DNA from: Anaerolineaceae bacterium | GTDB taxonomy: Bacteria; Chloroflexota; Anaerolineae; Anaerolineales; Anaerolineaceae | DNA length: 64,000 nt | Reading direction: 5' to 3' | NCBI GenBank assembly: GCA_020845515.1 | Contig: JADLFQ010000072.1 | Span: 1 to 64,000 of the forward strand | Part shown: one piece after another, positions 17,401-26,322 of the stretch | Layout: the number at the start of each line of letters is the position of its first letter | How positions within the stretch are numbered: the first letter of the stretch is position 1 | Program-made: the position numbers and the translations under genes | Notes under the pieces: model-generated | The model's input: the letters and a program-made list of their open reading frames with translations, nothing else | Told to the model about the DNA's origin: nothing | Database searches by the model: none

Positions 17401-20400
17401 GTGAGCGGGAGTGGTTCAGCGTGCAGGAGCAGGATGTGCGCGGTGTGCTGCGCTGGGTCTCCACTGTCAAGGATACCCCCGTGGAGCGTTTAATCGGGAT
17501 CACAACCGGGGAAGATGGCAAAGCAATCGCTGCTTTCATTCCGGCGAAGGGCGGTTTATACCGCGCCCGGGTGACTACTTATGATAAAAATGGCAAACCT
17601 GCCAGCGCGACAACCTCGCTGTGGATCTCCGGCGCCGGATATATCCCCTGGCGGCAGAGCAACGACCGCACTTTTCAACTGGTGACCGACCGCAGTACCT
17701 ATGAGCCCGGTGACCAAGCCGAGATTTTGATCGCATCGCCTTTCCAGGGTGAGGTCTATGCCCTTGTTACGGTGGAACGCGGATTAATCCGGCAGGAAGA
17801 AGTTATCAAGCTTGTCAGCAACAGCACCGTTTACCGCCTGCCGGTGAGCGCGGATATGGCGCCTGTGGTGTATGTTTCGGTGACGGCCATTAAAGGGGTT
17901 GACGATACGAGCCCGCGCCCCGACTTCAAGGTTGGTATGGCGCGCCTGGATGTTTCCACCGAGCAGCAGCAACTTAAGGTGGAGGTTGAACCCGACCGGA
18001 CAGAAGCCGCCCCGGGCGAGCAGGTGGGTTACACCGTCAAAGTCAGCGATTCTGCGGGCAAACCGGCGCTGGCGGAGGTTTCGCTCGGCCTGACCGACCT
18101 GGCAGTCCTCAACATGAGCGACCCAAACACGGGCCCGATCCTGGATTATTTTTATAACCGTCGTGCTTTGCAGGTCCGCACAACGATGGCAATGGCCTTG
18201 AGTATTGAAGAATATAACGCGCAGTTGGGGGAACAAATTGCCACCGGTGAGACGGCTGGCAGCGGCGGCGGCAAGGGTGGGGGACTCCCCGGTGTGCCGG
18301 AAGTGCGCGGCAACTTTCCGGATACGGCCTTTTGGCGAGCAGATGTAGTCACCGACAAAAATGGGCAGGCTTCCATTTTGCTGACATTGCCCGATAACCT
18401 GACCACCTGGCGCATGGAGGCCCGCGCAATTACAGAAGAGACGCAGGCCGGGCAGAACACGGCAGACCTGGTCAGTACCCGCCCCTTGCTGGTGCGCCCG
18501 CAGACACCGCGCTTCTTCGTTAACGGCGATACGGTTACGCTTGGCGCCGGGGTGCACAATAACACTGGCGCTGATCTTACGGTGGAGGTTAAGCTGGAGG
18601 CGCAAGGTCTCAAACTGCTGGGGCCTGCCGTCCAGACGATTAACATTGAACAGGGCAAACAAGCTTATGCGAGTTGGAAGAGTGAGGTGCTGCCCAAGGC
18701 TGATCGTGTTGATCTGGTTTTCAGCGTGAGTGGCGGCGGCTATCAAGACGCCAGTAAACCCACGCTGGGCACGCTGGAAGGTCAGGGCATTCCGGTCTAT
18801 CGCTATGAAGCGCCGGAGACTGTCTCGACCTCCGGCATGTTGGAAGAAGGCGGCGCGCGCGCCGAAGCGATACGCCTGCCAAAAGATATGGATATTATCG
18901 CCGGCGAATTGGATATCGAAGTCGCGCCCTCGCTGGCTGCCGGGATGCGTGCCGGTTTGGCTTATCTGGAGCATTACTCCTACGAGTGCACCGAACAGAC
19001 TGTTTCGCGCTTTTTGCCCAACGTACTGACGACCAAGGCGATGCGCGCGGCCGGGGTGGAGGATGCGACATTGGATGATCACCTGCGTACGCAGGTGAAC
19101 ACCGCTTTGCAGCGGCTGTATAACCAGCAGAACGATGACGGCGGCTGGGGCTGGTGGAGCGGCAAGTCCAGCCATCCTCTCACCTCCGCCTATGTCGTTT
19201 TGGGGATGATCGAGGCGAAGGATATGGGCCATGCCATCAGTGATGAGGTCTTGCAGCGCGGCATGCTCTATTTGTACCGCCAGACGCGCCTGCTGCCAAA
19301 TGATGAGCAGGTTTTTGCCCGCTACGGCAAGAACACCCAGGCTTTTTTGCTCTATGTTCTGGCGCGCGGCGGCGACCCGGCGATCAGCGAAACCGTGCGC
19401 TTGTACGAGAACTGGCAGTCGCTGGCGCTCGATGCACGCGCCTTTCTGACACGCGCGCTTTACGAGATTGACCCGCAGGATGCCCGCCTGAAGAGCCTGA
19501 CGTCCGATCTGGTGGATCAGGCCAGCCTGTCTGCCAGCGGCGCACACTGGCAGGAAGAGCACCGCGATCCGTGGAATTGGGGCAGTGATACACGCACCAC
19601 TGCGATTGTCCTGGATACCCTCCTGCAGCTCGACCCGAAAAACCCGCTGCTGCCGAATGCCGTGCGCTGGTTGATGAAAAATCGGGTGGAAGGGCGCTGG
19701 GGCAGTACGCAGGAGACTGCCTGGACGCTGATGGCGCTGACCGGTTGGATCTCGCAGACCGGAGAGCTGCGAGGCGCTTACAGCTACGCAGTTGGGCTGA
19801 ACGAGTCACAGCTTGGTGAGGGGCAGGCTGCCCCGCAGACGATTGACGAGGTGCAAACTCTGCGCGTTGCCGTCTCCGACCTGCTGGCGGGGGAAGCCAA
19901 CCGCCTGGTGTTTGCCCGCACAGAGGGACCCGGCACGCTGTACTACACCGCCAACCTGACACTGGCGTTACCGGTCGAACAAATTCAGGCGCTTGATAAT
20001 GGGATCAGCATCTCGCGCCAGTACGTCGCCCTCGATGACGAAAAGACTCCCATAACCCAGGCGCGCCTGGGCGAAATCGTCCGCGGCCGCCTGACCATTG
20101 TTGTGCCGCAGGATACCCATTACCTGCTGGTGGAAGACCCGCTTCCGGCGGGGCTGGAGGCGGTGGATGCCTCTCTTAAGACCAGCCCGCAAGGCGAAGC
20201 ACCCGAACGTTATGACTGGTCAAGCTTGTCTTCGTCCGGTTGGGGCTGGTGGTATTTTGATCATGTTGAGCTGCGCGACGAAAAGATAGCGCTCTCCGCC
20301 ACGTATCTGCCGGCTGGAACCTATGTTTACACTTACCTGGCGCGCGCCGGAGCGGCGGGAAGCTTTCATGTCATCCCGCCCACCGCGCAGGAATTCTACT

Positions 20401-20453
20401 TCCCGGAGGTGTACGGGCGCGGCGCGGGCAGTCTGTTTGAAGTGCTGCCGTAA
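14415..20453 (+). CDS. Bacterial alpha-2-macroglobulin family lipoprotein
   Basis: 2012 residues. The signal peptide ends in the lipobox LASC (Cys22), so the protein is membrane-anchored outside the cytoplasm. Two Ig-like modules (about 55-280) precede the macroglobulin domains; the MG2-type motif TERPLYRPGQPVYF is near 718-731. A Gly-rich loop (about 1280-1290) comes before the domain starting FPDTAFWRADVVTDKNG. The thioester motif CTEQ is at Cys1525-Gln1528, followed by an alpha/alpha toroid with GGWGWWSG. Such proteins trap attacking proteases through a covalent thioester. In E. coli the homologue YfhM is encoded beside pbpC; here PBP1C lies 670 bases away in convergent orientation, with the Rnk-type gene between, which supports the same role in protecting the envelope. 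Confidence 0.92.
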   Translation: MKIKISTLLLCSALFILFLASCGGPETPVTPTKTALPSQAELPEPTQAAAQLASLLKAPQELPPAVVAYRPTAGEDAALDGVVEILFDQPMQRASVESAFQMTAPDGKPVEGKFLWSGAESVRFRPAAALQPGSNYEVRVAGDAAAESSAVLGGDVTFTVHTLAPLQVVRAFPADGADQVEVTSQITVVFNRPVVPLGIAEEQAGLPQPLEFTPPVSGEGEWVSTSVYVFTPEQPLQTGTRYTAAVPGGLADATTKPEATLQQTFRWQFTTLPPSVAEIQVGNTTILPGQDFTPTNVPLIPEIVFRFGQQMDTASVNNSLYLQVMDGAMIPLRYRWDTAAKEVTVAPLKVLKMDTVYLFGIRGSAQAVDGGALGQDWILSLMTIPRPEIDFMGSGSYYRDHSSQQFILDFVSPMDIKTVESRVVFSPAVKDLRWFYDGDNYTFTFYGLEPSTEYTVTALAGMRDIYGNAINQSASEAVITEALAPSAFLEMYYAESLFRTGSDHEFYVRYTNVESLDFKLFKIPEKEFIGYEENGLQIDKIRPRTDNAVWSHHEVNNAGLNKTALKKISLAGADGKQLAPGFYLLTMDTPDVTHTGSILDARLLIVASAHLTFKESNANGLLWLTDLGSGKPIPGAALKVVDAKQKVVAEGKTGADGLLKFDLPEQGDEYDRPTLFALSTDENHFAFTGENMFSGVSPEDFGIWSSYYSLPQDAVAYLYTERPLYRPGQPVYFKGIVRLDNDLAYQLPTESMVEVVIHSYEEEVYREELPLSDFGSFDGKLMLDKNAALGSYTIEAYFPGTEQVLGTVYFTVAEYRKPEFIVDVAAAPRNVQMGGSFEAALSAEYYSGGPLAGAEVSWDLQSNPTSFNPPEEFSGYSFTDETLWEDEGVEQSYASREVAQGKAVTGEDGKLTLTLPADPQPVDPTRQLSLNVTITDFSGTSVSGQATLTAHRSQVYAGVRPESYVGSAGEEQRFELAALDWDGNPQAGQKLDVVISEREWFSVQEQDVRGVLRWVSTVKDTPVERLIGITTGEDGKAIAAFIPAKGGLYRARVTTYDKNGKPASATTSLWISGAGYIPWRQSNDRTFQLVTDRSTYEPGDQAEILIASPFQGEVYALVTVERGLIRQEEVIKLVSNSTVYRLPVSADMAPVVYVSVTAIKGVDDTSPRPDFKVGMARLDVSTEQQQLKVEVEPDRTEAAPGEQVGYTVKVSDSAGKPALAEVSLGLTDLAVLNMSDPNTGPILDYFYNRRALQVRTTMAMALSIEEYNAQLGEQIATGETAGSGGGKGGGLPGVPEVRGNFPDTAFWRADVVTDKNGQASILLTLPDNLTTWRMEARAITEETQAGQNTADLVSTRPLLVRPQTPRFFVNGDTVTLGAGVHNNTGADLTVEVKLEAQGLKLLGPAVQTINIEQGKQAYASWKSEVLPKADRVDLVFSVSGGGYQDASKPTLGTLEGQGIPVYRYEAPETVSTSGMLEEGGARAEAIRLPKDMDIIAGELDIEVAPSLAAGMRAGLAYLEHYSYECTEQTVSRFLPNVLTTKAMRAAGVEDATLDDHLRTQVNTALQRLYNQQNDDGGWGWWSGKSSHPLTSAYVVLGMIEAKDMGHAISDEVLQRGMLYLYRQTRLLPNDEQVFARYGKNTQAFLLYVLARGGDPAISETVRLYENWQSLALDARAFLTRALYEIDPQDARLKSLTSDLVDQASLSASGAHWQEEHRDPWNWGSDTRTTAIVLDTLLQLDPKNPLLPNAVRWLMKNRVEGRWGSTQETAWTLMALTGWISQTGELRGAYSYAVGLNESQLGEGQAAPQTIDEVQTLRVAVSDLLAGEANRLVFARTEGPGTLYYTANLTLALPVEQIQALDNGISISRQYVALDDEKTPITQARLGEIVRGRLTIVVPQDTHYLLVEDPLPAGLEAVDASLKTSPQGEAPERYDWSSLSSSGWGWWYFDHVELRDEKIALSATYLPAGTYVYTYLARAGAAGSFHVIPPTAQEFYFPEVYGRGAGSLFEVLP

Positions 20454-20522
20454 TATAGCGGTTATCGGAGGTTTAACGGCGGGTTATCGGCGGGAATAAT
20501 AGAATCGCGGGATTTTGTTGGA

Positions 20523-20555
20523 GGATGGGTTTCTGTGCTGCTCCGAAACCCATCC
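20523..20555. terminator. Stem-loop between convergent genes
   Basis: A perfect 11-bp stem, GGATGGGTTTC (20523-20533) and GAAACCCATCC (20545-20555), in the gap between the convergent macroglobulin and Rnk-type genes. There is no T-run on either side, so termination is likely but not certain. Confidence 0.5.
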
Positions 20556-20623
20556 CCATATACAGGCTGGAGAAGATGTACTTCAGGTGCTTCCCCCCCT
20601 GATTGTGTTATACAGTATTTTCT

Positions 20624-21043
20624 TTACAAATCAAAATCGCCTGAGGACTCCGGCTGGTACAAAATTTCCTTGAGCAGCCATTTGTTTCGTCCCTCTGGCA
20701 CCTGCCATTCAATGATATCCCCCACCCGGTAGCCTAAAACAACTGTGCCAATCGGCGCAAGCACCGAAACCTTATCCGTTAGGATGTCTGCATCCTGCGG
20801 GAATACCAGCGTAAAGATTTCTTCTTCCCCTGTTTCCATATCTACGAGAAGGATTTTGGAATTCATGGTAACCACATCCGGCGGCACTTCCCGCGAAGTG
20901 ACACTTTCCGCGCGATCCAGTTCTGCGTTCAGGGCTTTGATATAGTTGCTGTTGCGATACTCCGATAGTTGGGCATCGCGGATTAATTCGCGCAGCCGCT
21001 CTTCGTCAAATTGGGTGATAAAAATCGTTCTTTGGTGACTCAT
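20624..21043 (-). CDS. Rnk/GreA-GreB C-terminal-domain protein
   Basis: 139 residues starting at the ATG at 21043, which has AAGGA seven bases upstream; six further in-frame codons upstream look untranslated. The N-terminal third is a helical segment (EERLRELIRDAQLSEY), and the rest is the FKBP-like GreA/GreB C-terminal domain (DKVSVLAPIGTVVLGYRVGD, IEWQVPEG). This is the architecture of Rnk, a regulator of nucleoside diphosphate kinase that binds RNA polymerase. It lies downstream of PBP1C on the same strand, 79 bases away. Its start-proximal region is A/T-rich and may hold its own promoter. Confidence 0.8.
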   Translation of the reverse strand: MSHQRTIFITQFDEERLRELIRDAQLSEYRNSNYIKALNAELDRAESVTSREVPPDVVTMNSKILLVDMETGEEEIFTLVFPQDADILTDKVSVLAPIGTVVLGYRVGDIIEWQVPEGRNKWLLKEILYQPESSGDFDL

Positions 21044-21122
21044 GCCAGTTTCCTTGCCCAACCAGTTGGATAAATGGAGTAATTGGAGTATAGCACATCT
21101 TGGGATTTTTTTTCAAAAATTT

Positions 21123-23558
21123 TCAGTGCACTTCAAAAGTTATCCGTTCGCTCTCGACCCGCCCGCCGCCGGCGGTGACGCCGGAAACCCATACCGTGTG
21201 CATTCCGGTCGTCAGCGGCTGCCAGGTCTCAAAGGGTGCACTTTCCAGAACAGCGCCGGGTATGCCGTCAAAATAGAAGACGATCTGCCGCAGGGCCGGC
21301 GGTGCGGTGGCGCGCAGGCGAACTTGCTGCACCTCATGCGGCAGTTTGTCGGAGAGATAGAAGACGGAGTTGGGCGCGGGCGAGAGAATTTGCAAACCCT
21401 CCGGCTGGGAGTTTTCCATCACCCTGTCCATGGCGGCCCCTCTCACCAGGTCGCTCCACAGCGTCAATCCGTGGGCACGCCCCCAAGCTTCGGCTTGCGG
21501 GGGCAGGTCCAAGACCGTAATCGTTTTTCTTAATTCCGGCGGGGCGGCCTCATCTTCCAACTGCCCACTGGCTTTGTTAATCTCCACCAGACGATAGAAG
21601 GTATCCTTGTCTTGCGGCTGTGTCCCCGCCAGGTACCACTCCAGCCGCCGGTTGGGGCAAGCCGGGGTGGGGAGTTTTCCGGAAAGTGCACAGATCTCCA
21701 CATGAACCAACCCCTTTGGGCGGGTAAAGGCCTCCTTCGAGCTTGCCGTCAGGATCGAGCGCATCGTTTGCGCCCAAATTGGTGCGGCGCCGGTCAGCCC
21801 GGTGATGTTGTGCATGGCTTCGTGGCTGGTGTTGCCCACCCAGACGCCCACGACCAGCGAGGGGGTGTATCCGATTGTCCAGTTATCATGAAAATTAGTG
21901 GTTGTGCCGGTTTTTACTGCCGCCGGGCGATCTAATCGCAGCACGCTGTCGCGCCCAAAACCAATGAGGCGGGCATTGTCGTCGCTCAAAATATCGCTGA
22001 TCAGCCAGGCCACCCGTTCGTCCAGCACACGCTCGGAGGGCGCAGGCGGGCGGTGGTAACGCACATTTCCGTGATTATCCGTTATTTCTTGAATTCCGAA
22101 AGGACTGATTTGGTAACCACCGTTTGCGAAGGCGCCGTAGGCGGCTGTCAGTTCCAGCAGGCTGACTTCAGCGCCGCCGAGCGCGGCTGAGAGATCGGCC
22201 TGGTATGGATCCTCCAACGTTGTAATGCCCAGACGCCGGACGAAGGAAAAGAATGCAGGCAGCCCAACATGGTCAAGCGCGGCCACCGCAGGGATGTTCA
22301 GCGATGAGGCCAGTGCTTCGCGCGCCAGTACCGGTCCGTGCTCCAGCCCGTCGTAATTGACCGGGATATAAGCTTTGCCATCGTGGGTCTTGAATGATGT
22401 GGACACATCCAGGATCATTGTCCCTGCTGACCAAGGCTGAGGGGTGCGCGGGTCAAAAGCAGCAGCGTAAATCAAAGGCTTAAGCGCGGAGCCGGGCTGG
22501 CGCGGCGAGAGCGCCATGTTGAGTGCACCGGCCTGTGCCGCATCAAAATAGTCCGGGCTGCCGACCATCGCCAGAATCTCGCTGCTGCGCGGGTCGAGGA
22601 CTACCAGCGCGGCGCTGTTGACGTTATGACTGAAAGGGTCATTGCTCTGGCGGCGGAGGGCGTCCAATTGGGCGTTCACAGCCCGTTCAGCCAGGCGCTG
22701 CCAGTCCAGGTTTATGGTGGTACGCACGTTCCAGCCGCCGCCGCTGCGCAATTCCTCGGAGCTAAAGATTCGATCCAACTGTGAGCGCACCATCATGAGG
22801 AAGTGCGGCGCTTCCATCGGGTAGGGGCTTTCAGCCAGCTTCAGGGTTTCACGGGCGGCCAGTTCGGCCTCTCCGGATCGAAGTATTCCTTGTTTGACCA
22901 TCAACCCCAGCACCACTTTCTGACGTGCTTTGGCTGTTTCCAGATTCTCAAAGGGGTCATACAATGCGGGCGCCTGTGGCAGACCTGCCAGCAGAGCACA
23001 TTCTGCCAGGTCGAGCGCCGAGGCGGGCTTGCCAAAGTACGTCTGTGCAGCGGCTTCCACACCATAGGCGAGTTTGCCGTAATAGGTTTGGTTCAGGTAG
23101 AGCGCCAGCACCTCGTCCTTGCTGTAACGCCGGGAGATCTGCCACGCCAATGCGATTTCGCGCAGTTTACGCCGCAGGCTGCGCTCGCCGCTTTCCAACA
23201 GCAGGTTGCGCGCGGTTTGCTGGGTGATGGTGCTGCCGCCGGCCAGTATATCACCACCGCGCAGGTTGATCCAGGCAGCCCGCAGGATACCGGCCAAGTC
23301 CACACCAGGGTTTTGATAAAAAGAGCTGTCTTCGGTTGCGATTGTCGCCTGGCGCAGCGCGAGGGGGATCTCTTCCAACGGCAATACCGTATGCCGTCCA
23401 CCATCCGGGGGCAGCATTTCATAGAGCAGCCGCCCGTCGCGCGCGGTGATGCGCACGCTGGGGGTGTTCAGCCGCCCGGTCATTTGGCCGGGGTCGGGCA
23501 GATCGTTGAATACCCAGACATAGAACCCGGCCGCGCTTGCGGCGGCCAGGCACAGCAA
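21123..23558 (-). CDS. pbpC: Penicillin-binding protein 1C
   Basis: 811 residues as given. A membrane anchor is followed by a GT51 transglycosylase domain (ATEDSSFYQNPGVD, GGSTITQQTARNLL), a transpeptidase domain with SxxK (PGSALKPL), SxN (SSLN) and KTGT (KTGTTTNFHDNW), and a C-terminal BiPBP_C beta domain. This order defines PBP1C, which polymerises and may cross-link peptidoglycan. The start is uncertain: the TTG at 23558 lies inside the membrane segment, while the frame stays open to 23633 and encodes a typical basic leader (KIRQPKAVRWWWVILLLL) but with no ATG, GTG or TTG. An ACG at 23616-23618, just after an AAGGAAGGGG purine run, is where the start should be. Fourth gene in a likely pdxS-pdxT-unknown-pbpC series. 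Confidence 0.88.
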   Translation of the reverse strand: MLCLAAASAAGFYVWVFNDLPDPGQMTGRLNTPSVRITARDGRLLYEMLPPDGGRHTVLPLEEIPLALRQATIATEDSSFYQNPGVDLAGILRAAWINLRGGDILAGGSTITQQTARNLLLESGERSLRRKLREIALAWQISRRYSKDEVLALYLNQTYYGKLAYGVEAAAQTYFGKPASALDLAECALLAGLPQAPALYDPFENLETAKARQKVVLGLMVKQGILRSGEAELAARETLKLAESPYPMEAPHFLMMVRSQLDRIFSSEELRSGGGWNVRTTINLDWQRLAERAVNAQLDALRRQSNDPFSHNVNSAALVVLDPRSSEILAMVGSPDYFDAAQAGALNMALSPRQPGSALKPLIYAAAFDPRTPQPWSAGTMILDVSTSFKTHDGKAYIPVNYDGLEHGPVLAREALASSLNIPAVAALDHVGLPAFFSFVRRLGITTLEDPYQADLSAALGGAEVSLLELTAAYGAFANGGYQISPFGIQEITDNHGNVRYHRPPAPSERVLDERVAWLISDILSDDNARLIGFGRDSVLRLDRPAAVKTGTTTNFHDNWTIGYTPSLVVGVWVGNTSHEAMHNITGLTGAAPIWAQTMRSILTASSKEAFTRPKGLVHVEICALSGKLPTPACPNRRLEWYLAGTQPQDKDTFYRLVEINKASGQLEDEAAPPELRKTITVLDLPPQAEAWGRAHGLTLWSDLVRGAAMDRVMENSQPEGLQILSPAPNSVFYLSDKLPHEVQQVRLRATAPPALRQIVFYFDGIPGAVLESAPFETWQPLTTGMHTVWVSGVTAGGGRVESERITFEVH

Positions 23559-23717
23559 GAGCAGGATAACCCACCACCAACGGACAGCCTTGGGTTGGCG
23601 TATCTTTTGTGCCTTCGTAGCCCCTTCCTTTCCTTACGAATGTCTGTCAGGTTTAGACATAGGACGAACCCGGAGCGTGGAATGTTTCTGTTTTCTTGTG
23701 AGCGAACCGTACGCGCT

Positions 23718-24680
23718 TCAGTTCTTTTTGGCGTCCAAGCTTGTTTTGGAAGATTGGGTCAGGTTGGGGACGATCGAGGTCGTCGGTTCTGCACGGCGCT
23801 CCAGCATGGCAGTACGCGGGTTGAAGGCCGGTAAACGCTGCATGTTGACGAGGTATTTTGCCATCAGCACCTGGCGCGGGCCCGGGGCGGCTCCTAACAC
23901 CGTCAGGTCACTCTCCAGTTCCGCCTGGTATGAGCGTACAGCCAGATAAAGCGGGCGCGAGGGGCGCGGCACAATGTGGACTGCCAAGCCTATCAGCAGT
24001 TCCATGGTGTTATTAACGCCGGGGTGGAACAGCGGTTGGATATAGGCGCCACGCGGCCCCAGCCAGACCTGGCCACAAGCCAGCAGTTCGTCCTTTTCCG
24101 GCCGGTAGACCAGGTTTTGTCCCTGCGACTCCGGGCAGGCTTCGGCGCTCTGTACAAGCGGAGGGACAAGAGACTGGTACAGGCTGCGAATGGCAATTTC
24201 ATCCACTGAAAGGGCTGGCTGCCAGGCCGCCGCCGTGCCATGATGGCTTTCCGACAGTTTTTCCAACTGCCAAATCTGCTGACGGGCGTAGACCACAAAC
24301 CCGGCTTTGCGCAGGGCTTCGTACAGCGGGCTGTTTTCTTCCACCTCCGCCAGCACATTACACGCGCCCCAGACACCAGCTTCGTAAGCCAGCTGCTCCA
24401 GCAGCAACACGACATCCTCCTGCCGGGCGGCCTGTTCCGGAAAAAGGAAAGCCAGGCGTGCTGAACGCTTTCCGGTGTGGTAATGCACCTGTCCTACCGG
24501 CTTGGGGGCGCCGTTGCCCCCCGAAGCCACGCCGGTATAACTGCCGCGCGCCGGGTTGAGGGAAGAGAGGATAGCCAGCGGTGATAACGGGCCGCCGAGA
24601 GTCAGCGCGAGGATATTGTCCAGACAGGCAACCTGCCGCCGGTAACGGATCAAGAGGGGGAGATCATGCCATGTGAACAA
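23718..24680 (-). CDS. Unknown protein, possible GNAT-fold
   Basis: 320 residues, no signal or membrane segment. The middle part (VLLLEQLAYEAGVWGACNVLAEVEEN and LYEALRKAGFVVYARQQIW, shown only in part) resembles the acetyl-CoA-binding half of GNAT acetyltransferases, where a helix is followed by 'lyealrkaGF' and a strand, but no full pyrophosphate-binding motif is present. The C-terminal half (RPLYLAVRSYQAELES) is a second alpha/beta unit, so a tandem degenerate GNAT fold is possible. It starts eight bases after pdxT and is probably translated from the same message. Confidence 0.55.
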   Translation of the reverse strand: MFTWHDLPLLIRYRRQVACLDNILALTLGGPLSPLAILSSLNPARGSYTGVASGGNGAPKPVGQVHYHTGKRSARLAFLFPEQAARQEDVVLLLEQLAYEAGVWGACNVLAEVEENSPLYEALRKAGFVVYARQQIWQLEKLSESHHGTAAAWQPALSVDEIAIRSLYQSLVPPLVQSAEACPESQGQNLVYRPEKDELLACGQVWLGPRGAYIQPLFHPGVNNTMELLIGLAVHIVPRPSRPLYLAVRSYQAELESDLTVLGAAPGPRQVLMAKYLVNMQRLPAFNPRTAMLERRAEPTTSIVPNLTQSSKTSLDAKKN

Positions 24681-24688
24681 CCGGATTT

Positions 24689-25267
24689 CTATTTTGCCAT
24701 CTCCAAAAAGTATCGGTGAAAACGATCATCCCCGGTCAATTCGGGGTGAAACGATGTTGCCAGCAACCGTCCTTGCCGGGCAGCAACGATGCGCCCGTTG
24801 GGGAGAGCGGCCAGGCTGCGGGCGCTTCCCCAGACCGATTCGATCAAGGGGGCGCGGATGAAGACGGCATGAAAGGTCTTTTGATGCCCGTTGGAAGCGG
24901 GCAGAAATGGCGTATCCAAGTCCACTTCAAAGCTGTCCACCTGGCGACCAAACGCGTTCCGCATCACCATAATATCCATTATACCCAACAAAGGTTGCGG
25001 CCGGCGAGCGTCTTTGGAGAGAAAGATCGCCCCCGCGCACGTACCCCAGATGGCGTGTTGCTCCCCGAACTGGCGCAGCGGCTCCATCAGTCCATAAGTT
25101 TCCGCCAGTTTACCGATTGTGGTGGATTCACCTCCCGGGATGATGAGGGCATCAAGCCCGTCGAGGTGCTGCGGCAGGCGCACCTCGACGGTTTCTGCGC
25201 CCAGGCGCAACAGCATGGCTTGATGCTCGATGAAATCGCCTTGCAAAGCCAAAATGCCAACTTTCAT
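24689..25267 (-). CDS. pdxT: Pyridoxal 5'-phosphate synthase glutaminase subunit
   Basis: 192 residues, full length for PdxT. Class I glutamine amidotransferase residues are visible: IPGGESTTIG, the nucleophile Cys in GTCAGAIFL, and the His-Glu pair in FHPELTGD. It hydrolyses glutamine and passes ammonia to PdxS in the cytosolic 12+12 PLP synthase complex. It starts three bases after the pdxS stop, so the subunits are made together. Confidence 0.96.
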   Translation of the reverse strand: MKVGILALQGDFIEHQAMLLRLGAETVEVRLPQHLDGLDALIIPGGESTTIGKLAETYGLMEPLRQFGEQHAIWGTCAGAIFLSKDARRPQPLLGIMDIMVMRNAFGRQVDSFEVDLDTPFLPASNGHQKTFHAVFIRAPLIESVWGSARSLAALPNGRIVAARQGRLLATSFHPELTGDDRFHRYFLEMAK

Positions 25268-25270
25268 CGC

Positions 25271-26158
25271 CTACCAGCCCCGCCCGGCGGTCAGCTCCTC
25301 TGCCGGGATGGAAGACACCGCGCGGCCAACCATTGGCTCACCCAGGTTGCGGCTGATCTCGGCCAGCAAGGCAGCATCTTGATAATGGGTAACAGCCTTG
25401 ACAATCGCGGCGGCACGGCGGGCGGGGTCGCCGGATTTGAAGATGCCCGAACCAACAAAAACGCCATCCATGCCAAGCTGCATCATCAGGGCGGCGTCGG
25501 CTGGCGTAGCGATACCGCCGGCGGCAAAGTTGACCACCGGCAGACGCCCCAGGCTGCGCACTTCAAGCAACCCCTCATAGGGTGCGCCCCATTCCTTGGC
25601 GACGGTCATCACTTCCTCTTCCGGCAGGTTTTGCAGGCGACGAATCTCGCCCATGATCACACGGGCATGCCGGACAGCCTCCACCACATCGCCCGTGCCT
25701 GCTTCGCCTTTGGTGCGGATCATGGCAGCGCCTTCCCCCAGCCGGCGCAGTGCCTCGCCCAAATTGCGCGCCCCGCACACAAAGGGAATCTTGAAAGGAT
25801 GTTTGTAAATATGGTAGGTTTCATCAGCGGGGGTGAGCACCTCCGATTCATCAATATAATCAACTCCAAGCGCTTCCAGGATCTGCGCTTCGACCATGTG
25901 CCCAATACGGCACTTTGCCATCACCGGAATGGTTACCGCGTCCATAATTTTGAGAATTAACTCTGGATCGCTCATGCGCGCCACGCCACCGTCGGCACGG
26001 ATGTCGGCTGGGACACGTTCAAGCGCCATCACCGCGACTGCGCCGGCGTCCTCGGCAATACGGGCATGCTCCGACGTGACCACATCCATAATGACGCCGC
26101 CTTTAAGCATTTGCGCCAGTCCTTTTTTGACGGCAAAGGTTGCTGTTTCTTGTTCCAT
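25271..26158 (-). CDS. pdxS: Pyridoxal 5'-phosphate synthase synthase subunit
   Basis: 295 residues, the usual PdxS size. Recognisable stretches are [42 protein letters not shown] and the phosphate-binding [16 protein letters not shown] / GVFVGSGIF. It makes PLP from ribose 5-phosphate, glyceraldehyde 3-phosphate and ammonia from PdxT. GAAGGAG precedes the ATG. First gene of the minus-strand series and divergent from cobT; a cofactor connection between the two divergent units is not obvious. Confidence 0.97.
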   Translation of the reverse strand: MEQETATFAVKKGLAQMLKGGVIMDVVTSEHARIAEDAGAVAVMALERVPADIRADGGVARMSDPELILKIMDAVTIPVMAKCRIGHMVEAQILEALGVDYIDESEVLTPADETYHIYKHPFKIPFVCGARNLGEALRRLGEGAAMIRTKGEAGTGDVVEAVRHARVIMGEIRRLQNLPEEEVMTVAKEWGAPYEGLLEVRSLGRLPVVNFAAGGIATPADAALMMQLGMDGVFVGSGIFKSGDPARRAAAIVKAVTHYQDAALLAEISRNLGEPMVGRAVSSIPAEELTAGRGW

Positions 26159-26287
26159 TGAATTACTCCTTCGAGAGTTTGTTTATTTTCCGACCTTTAG
26201 TATCGCGCAAAGTGGCATGATGAAAAATGCCAGTTCTGGCAAATTGATGATAGGCCACTTTTTGACAAGGGAAAAGCAGAAAAATAT

Positions 26288-26316
26288 TTGCCAGCCGCCT
26301 GCTGGTAAGATAAAAT
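26288..26316 (+). promoter_or_regulatory. cobT promoter predicting a leaderless mRNA
   Basis: TTGCCA (26288-26293), a 17-base spacer, TAAAAT (26311-26316), then only six bases to the ATG at 26323, so the predicted start site is the A of the ATG. A second possible promoter, TTGACA (26262-26267), 17 bases, TATTTG (26285-26290), would give a leader of about 27 bases. No cobalamin riboswitch is visible in the 164-base gap. Confidence 0.5.
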
Positions 26317-26322
26317 TCTGGT

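Noticed and set aside
17784..19562. 592-codon open frame on the minus strand inside the macroglobulin gene
   Set aside because: It is antisense to a gene with intact macroglobulin motifs and thioester, has no recognisable family features, and such long antisense frames are expected in GC-rich coding sequence.
24716..25960. 414-codon plus-strand frame opposite pdxT and pdxS
   Set aside because: Composition and lack of motifs mark it as a shadow of the two well-conserved pdx genes.
26159..26322. Cobalamin riboswitch before cobT
   Set aside because: No B12-box-like sequence and too little room; a leaderless start is more likely.
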